64,000 bases of DNA from Limnoperna fortunei (Eukaryota > Mollusca > Bivalvia > Mytilida > Modiolidae): contig OX104120.1 in the NCBI GenBank assembly GCA_944474755.1, positions 22,865,242 to 22,929,241 on the forward strand, written 5' to 3'. Every line of letters starts with the position of its first letter. Within the stretch, counting starts at the first letter, position 1. Positions 1-36,124 of the stretch are shown piece by piece. A model generated the notes under the pieces. That model had not been told where the DNA came from and did not search any database. It worked only from the letters and a program-made list of their open reading frames with translations. The position numbers were made by a program, and so were the translations under genes.

Positions 1-164
1 CAATCAATACACAATTAAAAGGTATTGTGTCAATAATTAGATACCATGTGTTTGTTTGTTAATGTCATGGGGTCAAGTTTTAATGGGGAAGGAAGCCAGA
101 GATTTTTAAAACCATAGCAATAAGAAACAACAAAGTCCTACTAAGTATCATTATATTTCTTAGT

Positions 165-645
165 AAAAAAAGCCTGCCTGACTACACAAAGTTAAGGATG
201 ATTGCTGGTCAATTTTTGAGATTTCTGTCAGATTTTCAGAATCCTCTAGATTTTACCATTAAAATAGTGATAATTTTTTTGCCCAGCAACCCCCTATTTT
301 CTTTTTATAATAGGGTTTATTGGCTTATTTTGTACCTTTAACTATGGTCTATTTATCAAATATATAAATTTAGATACCTTGTTATTTTCAACATGACCAG
401 CGAACATCCTTAAGTGAGGGGAAACAAGAAAAGCCTGCCTGCCTACACAAAGTTAAGTGAGGGGAAACAAGAAAAGCCTGTCTGCCTACACAAAGTTAAG
501 TGAGGGGAAACAAGAAAAGCCTGCCTGCCTACACCAAGTTAAGTGAGGGGAAACAAGAAAAGCCTGCCTGCCTACCCAAAGTTAAGTGAGGGGAAACAAA
601 AAAGGCAGGCTGCTTACACAAAGTTAAGTGAGGAGAAACAAACAT
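165..645. repeat. ~43-bp minisatellite
   Basis: Unit AAGTGAGGGGAAACAAGAAA followed by AGCCTGCCTGCCTACACAAAGTT, about five near-identical copies at 408-640, with a separate partial copy near 165-200. Units differ by a few substitutions (CCTACACC, CCTACCC, GGCAGGC). Intronic. Confidence 0.9.
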
Positions 646-1689
646 GTAGTCTGGGCTTGTGTGGTTATCCAGTTCCTATCTAAACATACAGTTCACTCTA
701 CTTTATCACCAATTAAAAAATTGTTAACTTAAAAAATTGTTAACTTAACTTAAAAACTAATGTGATCAAGTATACCACTTATTTTCCTTGGGTTTGTGAT
801 TCCATGTCAGCATTCAAGCTTTCTCTACTTATGAAACAAATTGGCATGATACATCTGAAAGTTGCTAAATGATGTCTTAAAACCAAATTAATTATATATA
901 ATGTGTTTGTTCTATGAATACAATATATACCAGTTATGGCAAGTTACTAATTCTTCTTCTATGAATTCAAGGATACAAGGAATTGTCCAGTAACCTATTC
1001 TTCCATTTGTATCCAGTTGCATACTTGCCAACATACTTTTGATTGAAGTCCTGATAATTTCGCCAAGGGGTATGGGGACCGCAAGGTCAACAGTGGAAGA
1101 AAAGCCTTGGTGGGTGGCGGAGGGGGTGAAGACCAGGCCTGTCAAGTCTCACGCAACTCGCGTGAGACTCACGCATCTAGTCCACAATTTGGCAGCAAAT
1201 TTCTTTGATGTTTTTATTTTTTCCTTTGATCTTTCAATTTTTAGGCAAATCTCACGCGAGCAGCTCATCAAAACTTGACAGCCCTGGAAGACCCCGGGCC
1301 GAATATGAGTTTAGAGTATTTCTATGGTATTTGAGAGGGTCTCCAGGGTTTTTTGAGCTGACATACGGATGTATTTTATTAATGCAGGATTAGAAAGGCT
1401 GTTTTAACACAATTTTTATAATTATTCCTGACAAAAGAAGAAATCCCGGAGATTCCAACAACCTACCCGGTACCCTGGACACGGGTAACAAATTCCAGAC
1501 ATTCCTGGGAGAAATCCAAAGCATTGGCAGGTATGCAGTTGAATTCTTTTGTTTTAAGCAATTAACACTGCACAGTACCTATCTAATTTTAAAAAATGTA
1601 GTGCCCATTTCTGAAGTCTTCATGCAGACCAATCTTTTTAGATTTCAATGTTTTTTCTTTGTTTCGAAGCAATACAATGTACATGTACT

Positions 1690-1795
1690 TAACCCTTTCG
1701 CACCGAATGTATCCTTTAGGAAACACAATGCGCAGGGCGAATGTATCTTTAAAGATACACGGTGCGCAGGGCGAATGTATCCTTAAGGATACATG
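1690..1795. repeat. Possible TTAA-type element end with palindromic modules
   Basis: TTAACCCTTTCGCACC resembles piggyBac-type ends (TTAA plus CCC). It is followed by two units of GCGCAGGGCGAATGTATC, each closing on an internal palindrome (GTATCTTTAAAGATAC and GTATCCTTAAGGATAC). I did not find a matching opposite end, so the element limits are open. Confidence 0.35.
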
Positions 1796-4700
1796 AAACT
1801 CGTGGTTTGGTTAGGCCTGTTTTGAAGCCAAAATAAAGCACACAGATTGCTTTAAACATATTTAAATTGTTACGGCTGTGTTAATCGTAATAAAAATAAT
1901 TTATTTTCGTTGTTATTCTAAAATTTACCGCTGTAAATATTGATAGGAAATCACTTTACGCTAATTTTAGAACCGGAAATGTGAAAATCGGGTCATGTGG
2001 TTATCAAAATGGCGACTAAAATATGCTGTTTGCAAGACGCCGATTAAGGCGTGATTTATGATTAAACTGGACCGTAACACACTATGCAGATCAAAATTAA
2101 ATAGTCTACATGCTTTTACTCGGTTAGTTTACTCTAATTTGGCTGCAGAATCGTGTATAAGTAGGTGTTCGTCTCCATTATTGGCCACTAGGCACTACCG
2201 GCGAACAAAATGTTGCAAGTGACGAGGATTTTGATGGATATTTACAAATCATAATTGACCCATTTCCAGTATTACATGATTTATCTCCCCCTTTACTTCC
2301 TGTTAAAAAAACTACGGCTATCATTACTAAAAGACTATGATATTGAAATAAAGATTTTGGATTGTTTTAATATTGTTTGTCTATGCCAATTAAATTTTTC
2401 ATCTAATTAACCTTATAAGTAGATGTTACTATAGCCATAGGCAACAGGTGAGTTTGAATACAACACGGATGTCACTGATAACCTTGTTTATTTAAGCTAT
2501 AAAACAGCTGGGGTTCTACCTCCAATTAACATCAGGTAAATAGGATAATGAACATAGATTAATTAATTAACGATCATGTTTACACAGCAGGCGGTTTTAA
2601 TAACCTTCCTCACTCAGATATTGACACCTGTCATTCAACTGAAGCGTGAAAATTTATCAAAGACAATTGTCCATTTTAAAAGGTTTCAACAGGACAAACT
2701 GCGGCTATAGCCGCAGTTTTTAGTACCAGAAATGGACACTAGGTGGCGTTTTTTAAATTGGAAAGTCGTCAATTGAGAAATGATAAGAGAAAAGCTAATA
2801 GCGTTAAGGAAAATCTTTGTCTGGTTTTGAATGATGAAAATGATTCTTGGATTGTGTAATATTAAATAAGAGGGTCTCGAAACTGAGCGTTCGGCCGGTG
2901 ACGGGTTCACCGAATTTCGTGACAAACGAATACATTGTTTTATTGAGTAGGGTTTTACCCAAATATTTACATTAGGGGCTATTACTGGCACACATAAAAA
3001 CATCAGTGTGAACTACAAAGAGGCACAGAATAGTTTTGCAACCAATTTATGGAAAAATAACCTATAATTCAACATTTTATTTCAGAACATGAATTATAAG
3101 CCAGAGAGACACTGTGTCATGTGTTTGTGTATGAACCAGTAAACTTATACCTTGGTTTATAAATGGCCATTTTAAGGGATAAATATTCAACAAACTGAAA
3201 ACTAGACCAATATCAAATGCAAATCAATCTTCATCAAAACAAAACACCTTGCCAAAGACTCTCAGATTTATTGATCCCATCCTACAGTATAGCTGGTTTC
3301 AGTAGGAATTATACACTATTTATATATAGTGTTAATAGTTTCAGATATAAAACTTGCACGAAAATTGTACTAGTCAACAGATCTCTATGTGCAAACTTAT
3401 ATACTTCCAAAACGAGTGTGAACAGTTTACACAGATCTTTAATTATCTCCATTTTTCTCATAAACCCCAAATGGTGACGCAATATTCTATATTAAATAAA
3501 ACCTGTAGCTGATCATATATTGTAAAATGTAATAATTATTCTTATACCTGAAAAGAATGTAACTGTTGAGACAAAAAATATTTATCAATATATTCCTCTA
3601 AAACCAAACAAATGGATGTACAAAATATGACTGCTTGCTGAATTTGCTATTAGTTATGTTAAGCACAAAGGCTTTTATCCAGGCCAGACTGTAAATAGTA
3701 TAGTAGGTTTTAGGTCTGTACAGAGTGGCCCAAAAATGTCTCCATTTTGTTGACTATACATGTCTATAAATATGTTGGTGATCATAAAATCTTTTTTAAG
3801 TTGAAGGTCAGCTAACCAGAAACGACTTTTGAATGCCCCAAAGCCTGTTAAGCTAAATACATTGCAAACAAAGGAAATGACAATATATACATGTACATGT
3901 TTAGTATAACATTTATCTAAAAAATGTAAAAAACATGGAAATTGTTTTTTAAAAATGTAAATTTATCTGCGTACAATATAATTTGTTATATTCTTTACTT
4001 ATAGGTTGTATATTGCCACTCTAAATCCTTTTCAAATGCAACTTTTCTCGGGATTTAATGTGCTATTGTTATAGGACTTGTGGTTATATAACACTGGATT
4101 CTCCAAGAGAGACTATCACTTACACAGTTGGAATCTTATAAATTGTTAATTAAAAAAAAACAAATCTTTTTGCCAGGAAAACATCTTATTTCTGTTTACC
4201 AAAATGCTTTACTTATTTCCATACTCTGAGAAACTGTTTCAATTTGATAAATTCTATTTGGTTTGGTTGTTACTTGCTTGAAGTTAATACCTTCAATCTC
4301 AATAGGTTTTTCTTTTTTAATTTAAATTGAATACTATGACCATTGAAAAATTGAGAAAGGCTATTCAAATTATGAATATATCAATCGATAGTGAAATGCA
4401 AGACTATCAAGTGTATCAACATTTGGACATCATACCCTTGACACTTAGTTGTGTTAATAACTCTTTTGCTGTTTACACCCATGTGGGTCAAAGCATACAA
4501 ATTCTTACAATATAACTAAAAGAACAATGTTGAGGTTAATGGCAATTTTCCTTTTTTGTTTTTATCTGGCTATAATAAAATAATGTAGAATACAACAAAT
4601 AAAAATTTATAAATAATTTAAATAAAAAAAACTGTTGTGAATACATTTATTATGACAACAAAATTACCTTCATTCATAGGTGAAATAAAATAAATGTTTC

Positions 4701-5329
4701 ATATTCCAGTACTTTGCTTCAGTACTTGGTGGCCATGATGACTTTTATAATTTATTACATTACAAATTGGGCTTTACAAAGTATTGTAGTGGACTTTATT
4801 GACTTGTCTGACTTGTTATTTGTGAACTGTCACATTATTAGCCTGCTACTGCCTTTATTCCATATATACATGTTGATTAATAATTATAAACTCCATCTTG
4901 CATATGTGTTACATATACAGAAAATGAAAGACTTAGTCATGCCTAAAATGGTTGAAATTAAAATACTGGTTATGTAAAAATAACAATGAGTAACAAAAAA
5001 TTAAAAAGAAACTGGGATATTTTTTTTTGCATGTCTAGTAGAAATTATTTAAATTTTAAAGGATTAACATACACACATGTAGGTCTTCAACCATACATTT
5101 GATACATTAATGCTTAAAAGATTATAAACAATTATTTTGGGGCTACACAATTAAATGTTCAGTTGTTAATAAAAAAAAATTAAATATTTTTTTTAATGGA
5201 TAAAATATAAATATATTTTTACCAGTGTAGTGGATTTTTTAGTTTTTCAGCTGAACGTAAAAAAAGGTTTTTGTATACTAAATTCTCTACTTGGTATAAT
5301 TTTAGGTTGTTTTTGTCCTTTCCTGATAT

Positions 5330-5985
5330 GTTCGGTTCTTTTCGGTGAGTCGTAGGACCTTACGTAACAAATTTTGTTTACAATATGGCGTTCGCTGTTT
5401 GGCACTGCGGTTCCTTTGCTTGTTTCACAAAATTTTTATTTAAAAACAGCGATTTGGCTGTATTTTTGGTAAAAAATGATATTGCAGCGGCAAATGGATT
5501 TAAAACGAAAGTGGTATTGTCAGATAATGACAAAAATTGACTTTAAACGAGAGGGCTGTCAACCGGCGACTCCTTTCATTTTCTGGTCCGACATAAACAG
5601 ACCATTTTATAGCTTCGTAAACCTGTACGACCTCGATATAAATGATTATGCCTTTAAGACAAGTAAGAATATGGTACTGTCGCACTTAATACAAAATTTT
5701 AAGCGGAAACACACAATATTTAATGAAATATCCGTCGGAAAGCGTGTTGTCATTTTTTCAATCGCGCACATGCCAAATTAATTCCGGCCTGGCAAAACGC
5801 GCGTGCACTAAAATCCCGGCCATGGAAACCATCGACGAAAATAAATTCAGTGACGAAAGTGTACTAAAGCTAACAAACCTGTACTGTCTCAGTAATAATG
5901 TACAGTCCTCCCTTACTATAATGCCTCACAATAATGGCAGTTCCTCACTTACTGCTATTAATTCAACTGTGCAAGACTGAGAAAT
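5330..5985. other. CpG-richer island with open frames, unassigned
   Basis: This stretch is clearly richer in G, C and CpG than its surroundings (GGCGTTCGCTG, GGCGACTCC, CGCGCGTGCAC). It carries overlapping plus-strand frames at 5476-5781 and 5723-5980; an ATG at 5822 opens METIDENKFSDESVLKLTN. I recognise no protein family. It could be an old transposon remnant, an alternative promoter or first exon, or chance. Confidence 0.25.
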
Positions 5986-6154
5986 CTCAATCACCAGCTA
6001 TAACTGGTCTAAGACTCAGCGTCCATTATTTTTCTGTCTTGGGATCTTACTTAGATGACATATATCTATAATTTAAGTAAAATTTTAAGCATACCAGCCT
6101 GAAGTAGTTTATCTCAAATATTAATATTCAATGTCAGCAAAGCTCATTAATTAC

Positions 6155-29591
<23,437 letters not shown>

Positions 29592-30054
29592 CTGGAAACA
29601 AAAACAAACATTCAATCACATGGCACCATGAGTAAGAAAGAAAACATGGAATACTGAACAGAAAAGACATCCACAGACATGTATAGATCTCTCATGGCAT
29701 GATAGACAGATGTAATCAACATTAAGGTGTGTACATCAGCTGTTTTCTTCATTACAAAACAGATGCTATGGAGGTTTTTGTGTTACTTAGATAGTAAAGT
29801 CTCACAATGTCTACTTTTTATGTTATTAGTAATAGATACTTGATGAGAATGCATGTCTTCAAAGCTTTCCCAAGCATGTCTCTAAACATCAAACCCCAGA
29901 AAAAATAAAAAAGCAAACATTTAGTTTTGCAGTAATTACTTTTAGATAAAATCAGATTACACAACAGCCTTGAGCTAAGGTAGATTTGTATTCCTTGTGT
30001 GGGTAGTTGTACTATTCTAAGTCAAGTTTTGATGCATATCCCTGTTTTAGTAAT

Positions 30055-30280
30055 GTTCCAACACACACACAAACACACACAACCCTTGTTTCAATTTCCT
30101 AATGCCACAACACACAAACCTTTGTATGCCACAACACACAAACCCTTGTTTCATTTTCCTTATGCCACAATTTTGTTATTAATTATAATGAGTATGAATA
30201 TTATTTTTTCAAAGTTTTATTGTGTATGTTTTAAATTTTAAATATGAAGATAAAGGATTTAAAGAAGTACAACAAACACA
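30055..30280. repeat. CA-rich short repeats and dispersed repeat copy 2
   Basis: (AC)n-like blocks and three partial copies of AATGCCACAACACACAAACC-type units, followed at 30190-30280 by the second copy of the 22881-22960 repeat. Confidence 0.65.
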
Positions 30281-32139
30281 TACTTTTGTTTTCTTTACCT
30301 AATGCAACAACACACTTTTGCAATGCCAGAACACAAAGCAAAATTTCATTTTTCAAAGCCACAATGTGCCATTGTTTTAATGCATGAGACCTGTATTGAA
30401 AATTTGACTACAAGTAATTGTCATGTTAAAGTATTTGAGACCACACTTTTTCAAGTAATCATCACATTCCACAGATAGACTTCTTACCAGTATGTTAGGT
30501 CTACTAAAACTAACCATATTACCATGACTGACTGATTTAATTATCACCAGTAGATTACTACCAGTAACCAACCAAAAAATATGTCAGGAAATTATAACTA
30601 AATTATTTCCTTCTTTCCTGGAGATAAATGTTGAAAATTGGTCCAAATCATTTTTCCGTGGGGTAAAAGTATTTGCAATTTGCACTTATTTATCCATGAA
30701 CTAAATTCAATCAATACTCTGTAATGGATGTTGATTTTGCAATTTTCTTCAGAGTTTCTCAGCTAAATCTAATAAGAAGAGGAAATGAATTTTTTGGCAT
30801 CCTGTAACACATGGAATATTAAATGTTTGATTTATTGTAATTAAGGCTTATTTCAGCACTTTTTGTGCATGTTTTTGTTTTGGAGTTTTTTTTCTTTGTT
30901 TTGTTTATTTTACACATACATCAAGGTCAAACTATCAATTAGCAACACAATACATACTGCATGGACATCTGAAAACCACAAAAAACAACCACAATGAATA
31001 CAATAACTTTGATCAACTCCAGCAAATAAACTAATTACAACTAACATACTTCTGAGCAAATCTGCACATTTACAGCTCCAACACAAACTTACAACTACAT
31101 TTTACATTTTGCCTACTTATATCAAAGCACTATGATACAATAATGAAAATTCTGGTTGCCATGTTTTATTATCAAGTCCTGGTGTGTTTAATCAAGGTAT
31201 CTTCAGCAGATTTATCAATCCAACATCAAATTATTAAACAAATATATTTGTTAGGGAATCAACACAGTTTAAGTGTTCCAAAGAGAAGGTTTTCAACTTA
31301 CATTTGAAAATGTACATCAAACTATATATGTATATAATTCATTTACATGTTCAATCATTTTGTTATCCATATGTGTTTCTGTTTGTAAGTTCTTTTGTAT
31401 TTGCTGAACCCGTCAGGGTTTATGTTTTGCAAATAAATAAATAAATTAATTAATTTTAACACTCTAAGAAAGATAACTCTTTAAATTCTGATGTAACAAT
31501 GTAACCATAGTCTGTTAATGGTTGAGCAATAATTCAGCTATATTCTGGACAAGAACAAATTAACAAACAAAAAAATCAGTAAATAGGCTAATGAATAGGG
31601 ACAACTAGGCAGAAAATTTTGACTGCCAGTAATTATGGAATGTTAGCAATTTCATGAACTAATAATTTTGAAGATAAGTCAACTCATTGTGGAAGCCAAA
31701 GATGAATTCTGTTACATTAAGTGAACATGAGGCCCACAGTGTCTTGAGACAAGACGTCACTTGAAATGTCACATCCTGTAACACAAAAATGTACAGCTAA
31801 GACTTTTAGTCAGACGAAGAGTATGCATGCAATTTCAGGTAAACAACTAAAAGAGATTGTATTGAAATAACAATATTCACTACTATTAAATATCAGTAAA
31901 AATATCTGAAGTTATTTTTTTAACTGATGCTGTTGCTTGAAAAAACAAATTGTTAATATGTTACTAATAGGTAAGACTTGTTAATCTCATAGTATAAACA
32001 AACAACTGCACATCTACTGGTCATAATGTTCCTGTGTTACCATTAACAAATCAGTAGTTATTACGTAAAGAGGCTGCTCAAGAGGGATAAGGGATAATTT
32101 TGTTCTTTAATTCCATCTTCTTTTTTTTTTAATGAGCTT

Positions 32140-32490
32140 TACTTGAGCACATAAATTACATGTATTCCCAATTCACCTAACAAAACACCAATTAAGCAAC
32201 AAATGACCAATCTACAAAAATAACCAGATCCAAACATACCCAACAAAAAGGTCCAACCAAAATACAGCACCCAAGAAATCCTACCAAAAATACCCAACAC
32301 AAACCTGGCCCTACAAAAATACTCTACCCAAAGGTCCAAGGAAATATTACAGCACACAAACAAACCCTACTAAAATACCCCACCCAAACAAGGCTTAAAA
32401 AAAATACCCCACCCAAATGATGTCCTGCAGATATACAATGACCAAACAAGACCCAACAAGAATATCACACACAAATGTGGTCCAGTCCAA
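32140..32490. repeat. Degenerate CCCAAC/AAAATACCC-rich tandem repeat
   Basis: Irregular ~28-30 bp units of the type CCAAACxxGxCCxACxAAAA followed by TACCC(A/C)ACC. A smaller related block lies at 33270-33390. Strong strand asymmetry (almost no G on plus). Confidence 0.65.
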
Positions 32491-33269
32491 AAAAAAGGGA
32501 ACCGGTAATTCTTCTGAATCATATTCCTGCAAGTACCTAAGGCATATTTCTGACATTATAGCTAATTCCATCCATTAGTTGTAACCCAGTATGTTAGGAA
32601 TGGTATGATGTATACTACTAATGTCTTTATGTTTAAATTAACAGAGTACTTCAGACAATATATCTGTCTAATTACATGTTTCTAGTCATGTTTTACAAGG
32701 TGGAATGTTCAAAGTGGAAACCATAATTCAGGGGAGTAGTCACACAGCAAACTTGTAAAAGATAAAATACATTTTACAGATGTATACTATTGTTGTCCTG
32801 TAATGAAAAATCGATGGGTTCTCAACATGCCTGGAAAATTCCAAGTTTTCATTAGACCATTCCATTTAATCTTAGTTCTAGTCGGTTGAGGAGTACTAGA
32901 ATCCTAAAGCAAGTAAATTTGACTATTTTTAAATACTGACCCTTCTGCATTGTAAATATTACCAGTATAAGGCTATGGACCTTCAGATCTTACACTCTGA
33001 TGATAAACAGACTACTGATGTTTAGGACTGCTAGTAGCAATTGATTGCAGACTTTACACATGCAAATGAATATCATGTTAATATGATAAATGCATATGAA
33101 ACAATTTTTGTACTTGAAAGTAGTACTGAACAGTTAAAATCCACATATCTGTATTCAATGTATCCAGCTGAGTAGACCCACATACTTGAACATTTCATAT
33201 ATAAGGTGTCTGTCATTATATATTTAGGAAAGTTTTATTTGCAAATGAAGAAAAATTTCTTTTAAATAT

Positions 33270-33390
33270 CCCACCAAAACCACGCCCAATAAAAACACCC
33301 CACCGAAATCAGGCTTAACAAAGAATGAAATATTTGAGACAATGAGGTAACCGACCCACCCAAGACTGTTCCACAACACAACGCTCAACA
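33270..33390. repeat. Second degenerate CCCAAC-rich block
   Basis: CCCACCAAAACCACGCCCAA, AAAACACCCCACCGAAATCA and similar units match those at 32140-32490. Confidence 0.5.
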
Positions 33391-36124
33391 GAATTAGTGT
33401 TTGGATACCAACTCCACCAATTTTTTTATCAATATCAATGAGTCAACAAACTTATTTATTTGTATTGAAGTTAACAAAGTACACAAAATGGTATACAGAC
33501 AATGAGACCATCAGTGTAAATTAAAATGGTTTCTGAGTGTTTTATTAGTTTTAAAACAAAATGCAAGAAACAATGAACTAAAAGGAAGAAAAGTTGTAAA
33601 CTCAGCATGAGCAGACGACATCTATGTCTGCAGATCCATTAAATGATGTTCATCATCAAGTTTCATGGGAAAAGAAACTAATGCATTTTCTTTGAAAATT
33701 ATTATTTATGTAATAAATATGAAAAAGTACTTGAGCATTAATAACAGAAACTTAGCAATCAGCAACACCCTGCTGAGGACATGTTTTTCTTTACAGAATC
33801 GTTTCCGTTATGTAAGTTGTTCCACAGACAAACATGTCTTCTCCCAGAACAAATTTGCAATTATTTGTATTTCTCAGACAATCATATCTCATTTGTGAAA
33901 AAAAAATCACTACATTATCAAATCTGAGCCTTTGAAAACATAGACAGGCTATTTGGTAAAAAACAGCAAAATACTTGTATGACCACTGTTAAATGAGTAT
34001 TAGTCTATATGAGGAGGGCCAAACATAGCTAATACGTCTAACTATAAATGTACATAAAATGGACTATATATCCTCATATTGTCAAGTACCTACCAACAAC
34101 AAATTTAAAGGGCCATTGGCTTAAATGGAATGAGAGAGGACCTATATTGAACATGTTCATTATTACACGGAAAGGTCAAGACCTGAAGAGCAGCCAAGGA
34201 GTAAGAATAAGTACAGCAGAGGCAATAAGCGAAGATTGTTTATCATAACAAAATACAAATTTTCCTTGGCCAGATTTTCAATTGTGAATGACTTACCTGT
34301 AATAAAAATCTACCTGGCAGCTGGCCTGACAACTGGAATACTCTACAGTTTCCGATGTAAACATATACATGTACATCTGTTGGTTAGCCATTCCTGAACT
34401 AAACACTTTTGTATGGGGATGCATATATCAGAATAAGTTGGAACCGACTTCCTTTTATTTTACAGAATATTGTACCATCATTCCAATTATCACAAAATTC
34501 ATAACATTTCATACAAACAATCCTCCAAAATTCAGACGAGAAAGTAGTATTGACTAAACGAAGCTCTACAAACCACAGTATAATAAACTCGTGTAATTTT
34601 TCAATTATGTTTAATTTACTACAAGTTGGCAGATTTTTTCTTACAAGATCCCACTATCAACATCCAGTCTGTGTCTGCTATATATTAATGATCAATCTAT
34701 CAGTACAGATCTAATTTTTCTGTCTTGATTTTCAGCAAAATATCACATCTTCTATCTAGTATCAGAGGAAAAAATGCACCACTTTATCATATAATCTAGA
34801 GAAGACAGTATAAAATATATTAAAAAATATCTAAATCCTGATGAATATAATTATTTCCTAATACTGAGCCTCATTTCCAGAATGTTTATTCTGTATATAT
34901 CAATTATCTTGACCTCCAATCAATATTCAGGCTATAGAATTCATCTGTTTGTGTCCATTTCCCTCAGTAATTTTCAATATTGACCAACAATTTTTTTTTA
35001 CAATGCCCAAGGCAATATATCTGAATATTTTCTTCAAAATATTACAAATTTTTCTTTACAAGATAATGTTTATACAAATCAATTTATCTGACAAATAGTT
35101 TTAATTCCAACAGATTAATGATATTTTTAATGTATTTATTGATTTCCAATGAAAAATTTCATGAAGACAAATCCCGTGTCACAGGTCACTCTGCGGTAAT
35201 CATTCATTTAACCAACATTTGCTATTCAACACATGAAATAGCTTCATTGGCATAGCCTAATGGAATTTTCTTTTTTAAACTGTCTCACTGCCCATCAATA
35301 AAACATATCTCTGCCAGGGAAATAAGATTGAGCTATCTTTAGTTGTCGCACATCTTGAAAATCCTCTCAGGCACACTCTCCAATCAGTGACAGTTCCTTT
35401 ATCCCTGATTAAGCAATTGGAATGAAATATCCGAAATCGTGGAAACATTTAATGCTTCTTGTAAATATTGATTAGAATTTCAGGGGAATTGTTGTAACAT
35501 CACATTACGTGGCTGTTGGAATGGGATAGCTTGTCAAATAAGGCATCAACAGATCAGTCTCGCCTGTCAATCTTTCATCAAAGCAAATATACAAAACCAT
35601 CCATTCAAACAGTTATATAACATTTCCAGAATCTAAATTTAACACTTGAAATTCTGGAACATTTATCACTGTTATGCAATCAGCAACTAAAATCCTTAAT
35701 TGAAATTCATTTCAGCACAAACTTATTTTTGTTTCTGTTAATTAATTTAAGTATCAAATTCTATGAAAAAGTATTCCAACTTTCAACAAAACTGACCAAA
35801 ATTTCTTCTTTTACAATATTTATTAAAGCCTTGAATTCAAGTCACAGATAACAGTTTAAAAATAAGCAGAAATATCTTATTAAAGAAAAGTCACAAAATT
35901 CGATCTCATAAAAAACATAAACAGTACAAAAAGTCCATGAAGTATTTAACTGCAAGCTTTACTCATACATCAAGCATATGGCACACTTTCTTACAGATCA
36001 GTAACTAAACAAAGTCCACAGATATCTTGTCTATCAGGTCTTAATCATATAAAAGATAAAGAGTTACTTCACAGCATCTCTCTCCTGTGTAACACCCTGA
36101 GATAATGAAATGATTAAAACAAAT

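Larger units (their letters stand above)
1..6154. other. Intron downstream of the MyTH4-entry exon
   Basis: No recognised exon on either strand. Holds a 43-bp minisatellite (165-640), a TTAACCCTTTC...GAATGTATC palindromic-module segment (1690-1795), a perfect 20-bp palindrome (about 2700-2719) and a short GC/CpG-richer block (about 5330-5830). The rest is unremarkable AT-rich DNA with short random ORFs. Confidence 0.6.
29592..36120. other. Upstream intron or 5' region, mostly unique DNA
   Basis: No recognised exon. Holds short CA-rich and CCACAACACACAAACCTTTG repeats (30055-30175), a dispersed repeat copy (30190-30280), an (AATA)n tail-like tract at 31425-31455 and two degenerate CCCAAC-rich blocks (32140-32490, 33270-33390). 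The stretch 34.6-36.1 kb is repeat-free, contains several TAAT/ATTA motifs and could be regulatory (inference only). Confidence 0.45.

Noticed and set aside
1..6150. Next MyTH4 exon of ARHGAP39
   Set aside because: Searched for the KKPM, DRHxKKEA and MGDRR codons on the minus strand; none found.
34297..34385. Possible upstream ARHGAP39 exon on the minus strand (CAACAG|ATG ... TTACAG|GTAAGT)
   Set aside because: Good donor, but the frame compatible with the microexon has stops, the peptide matches nothing in the family, and the acceptor is poor. It could be a 5' UTR exon, but that cannot be supported.
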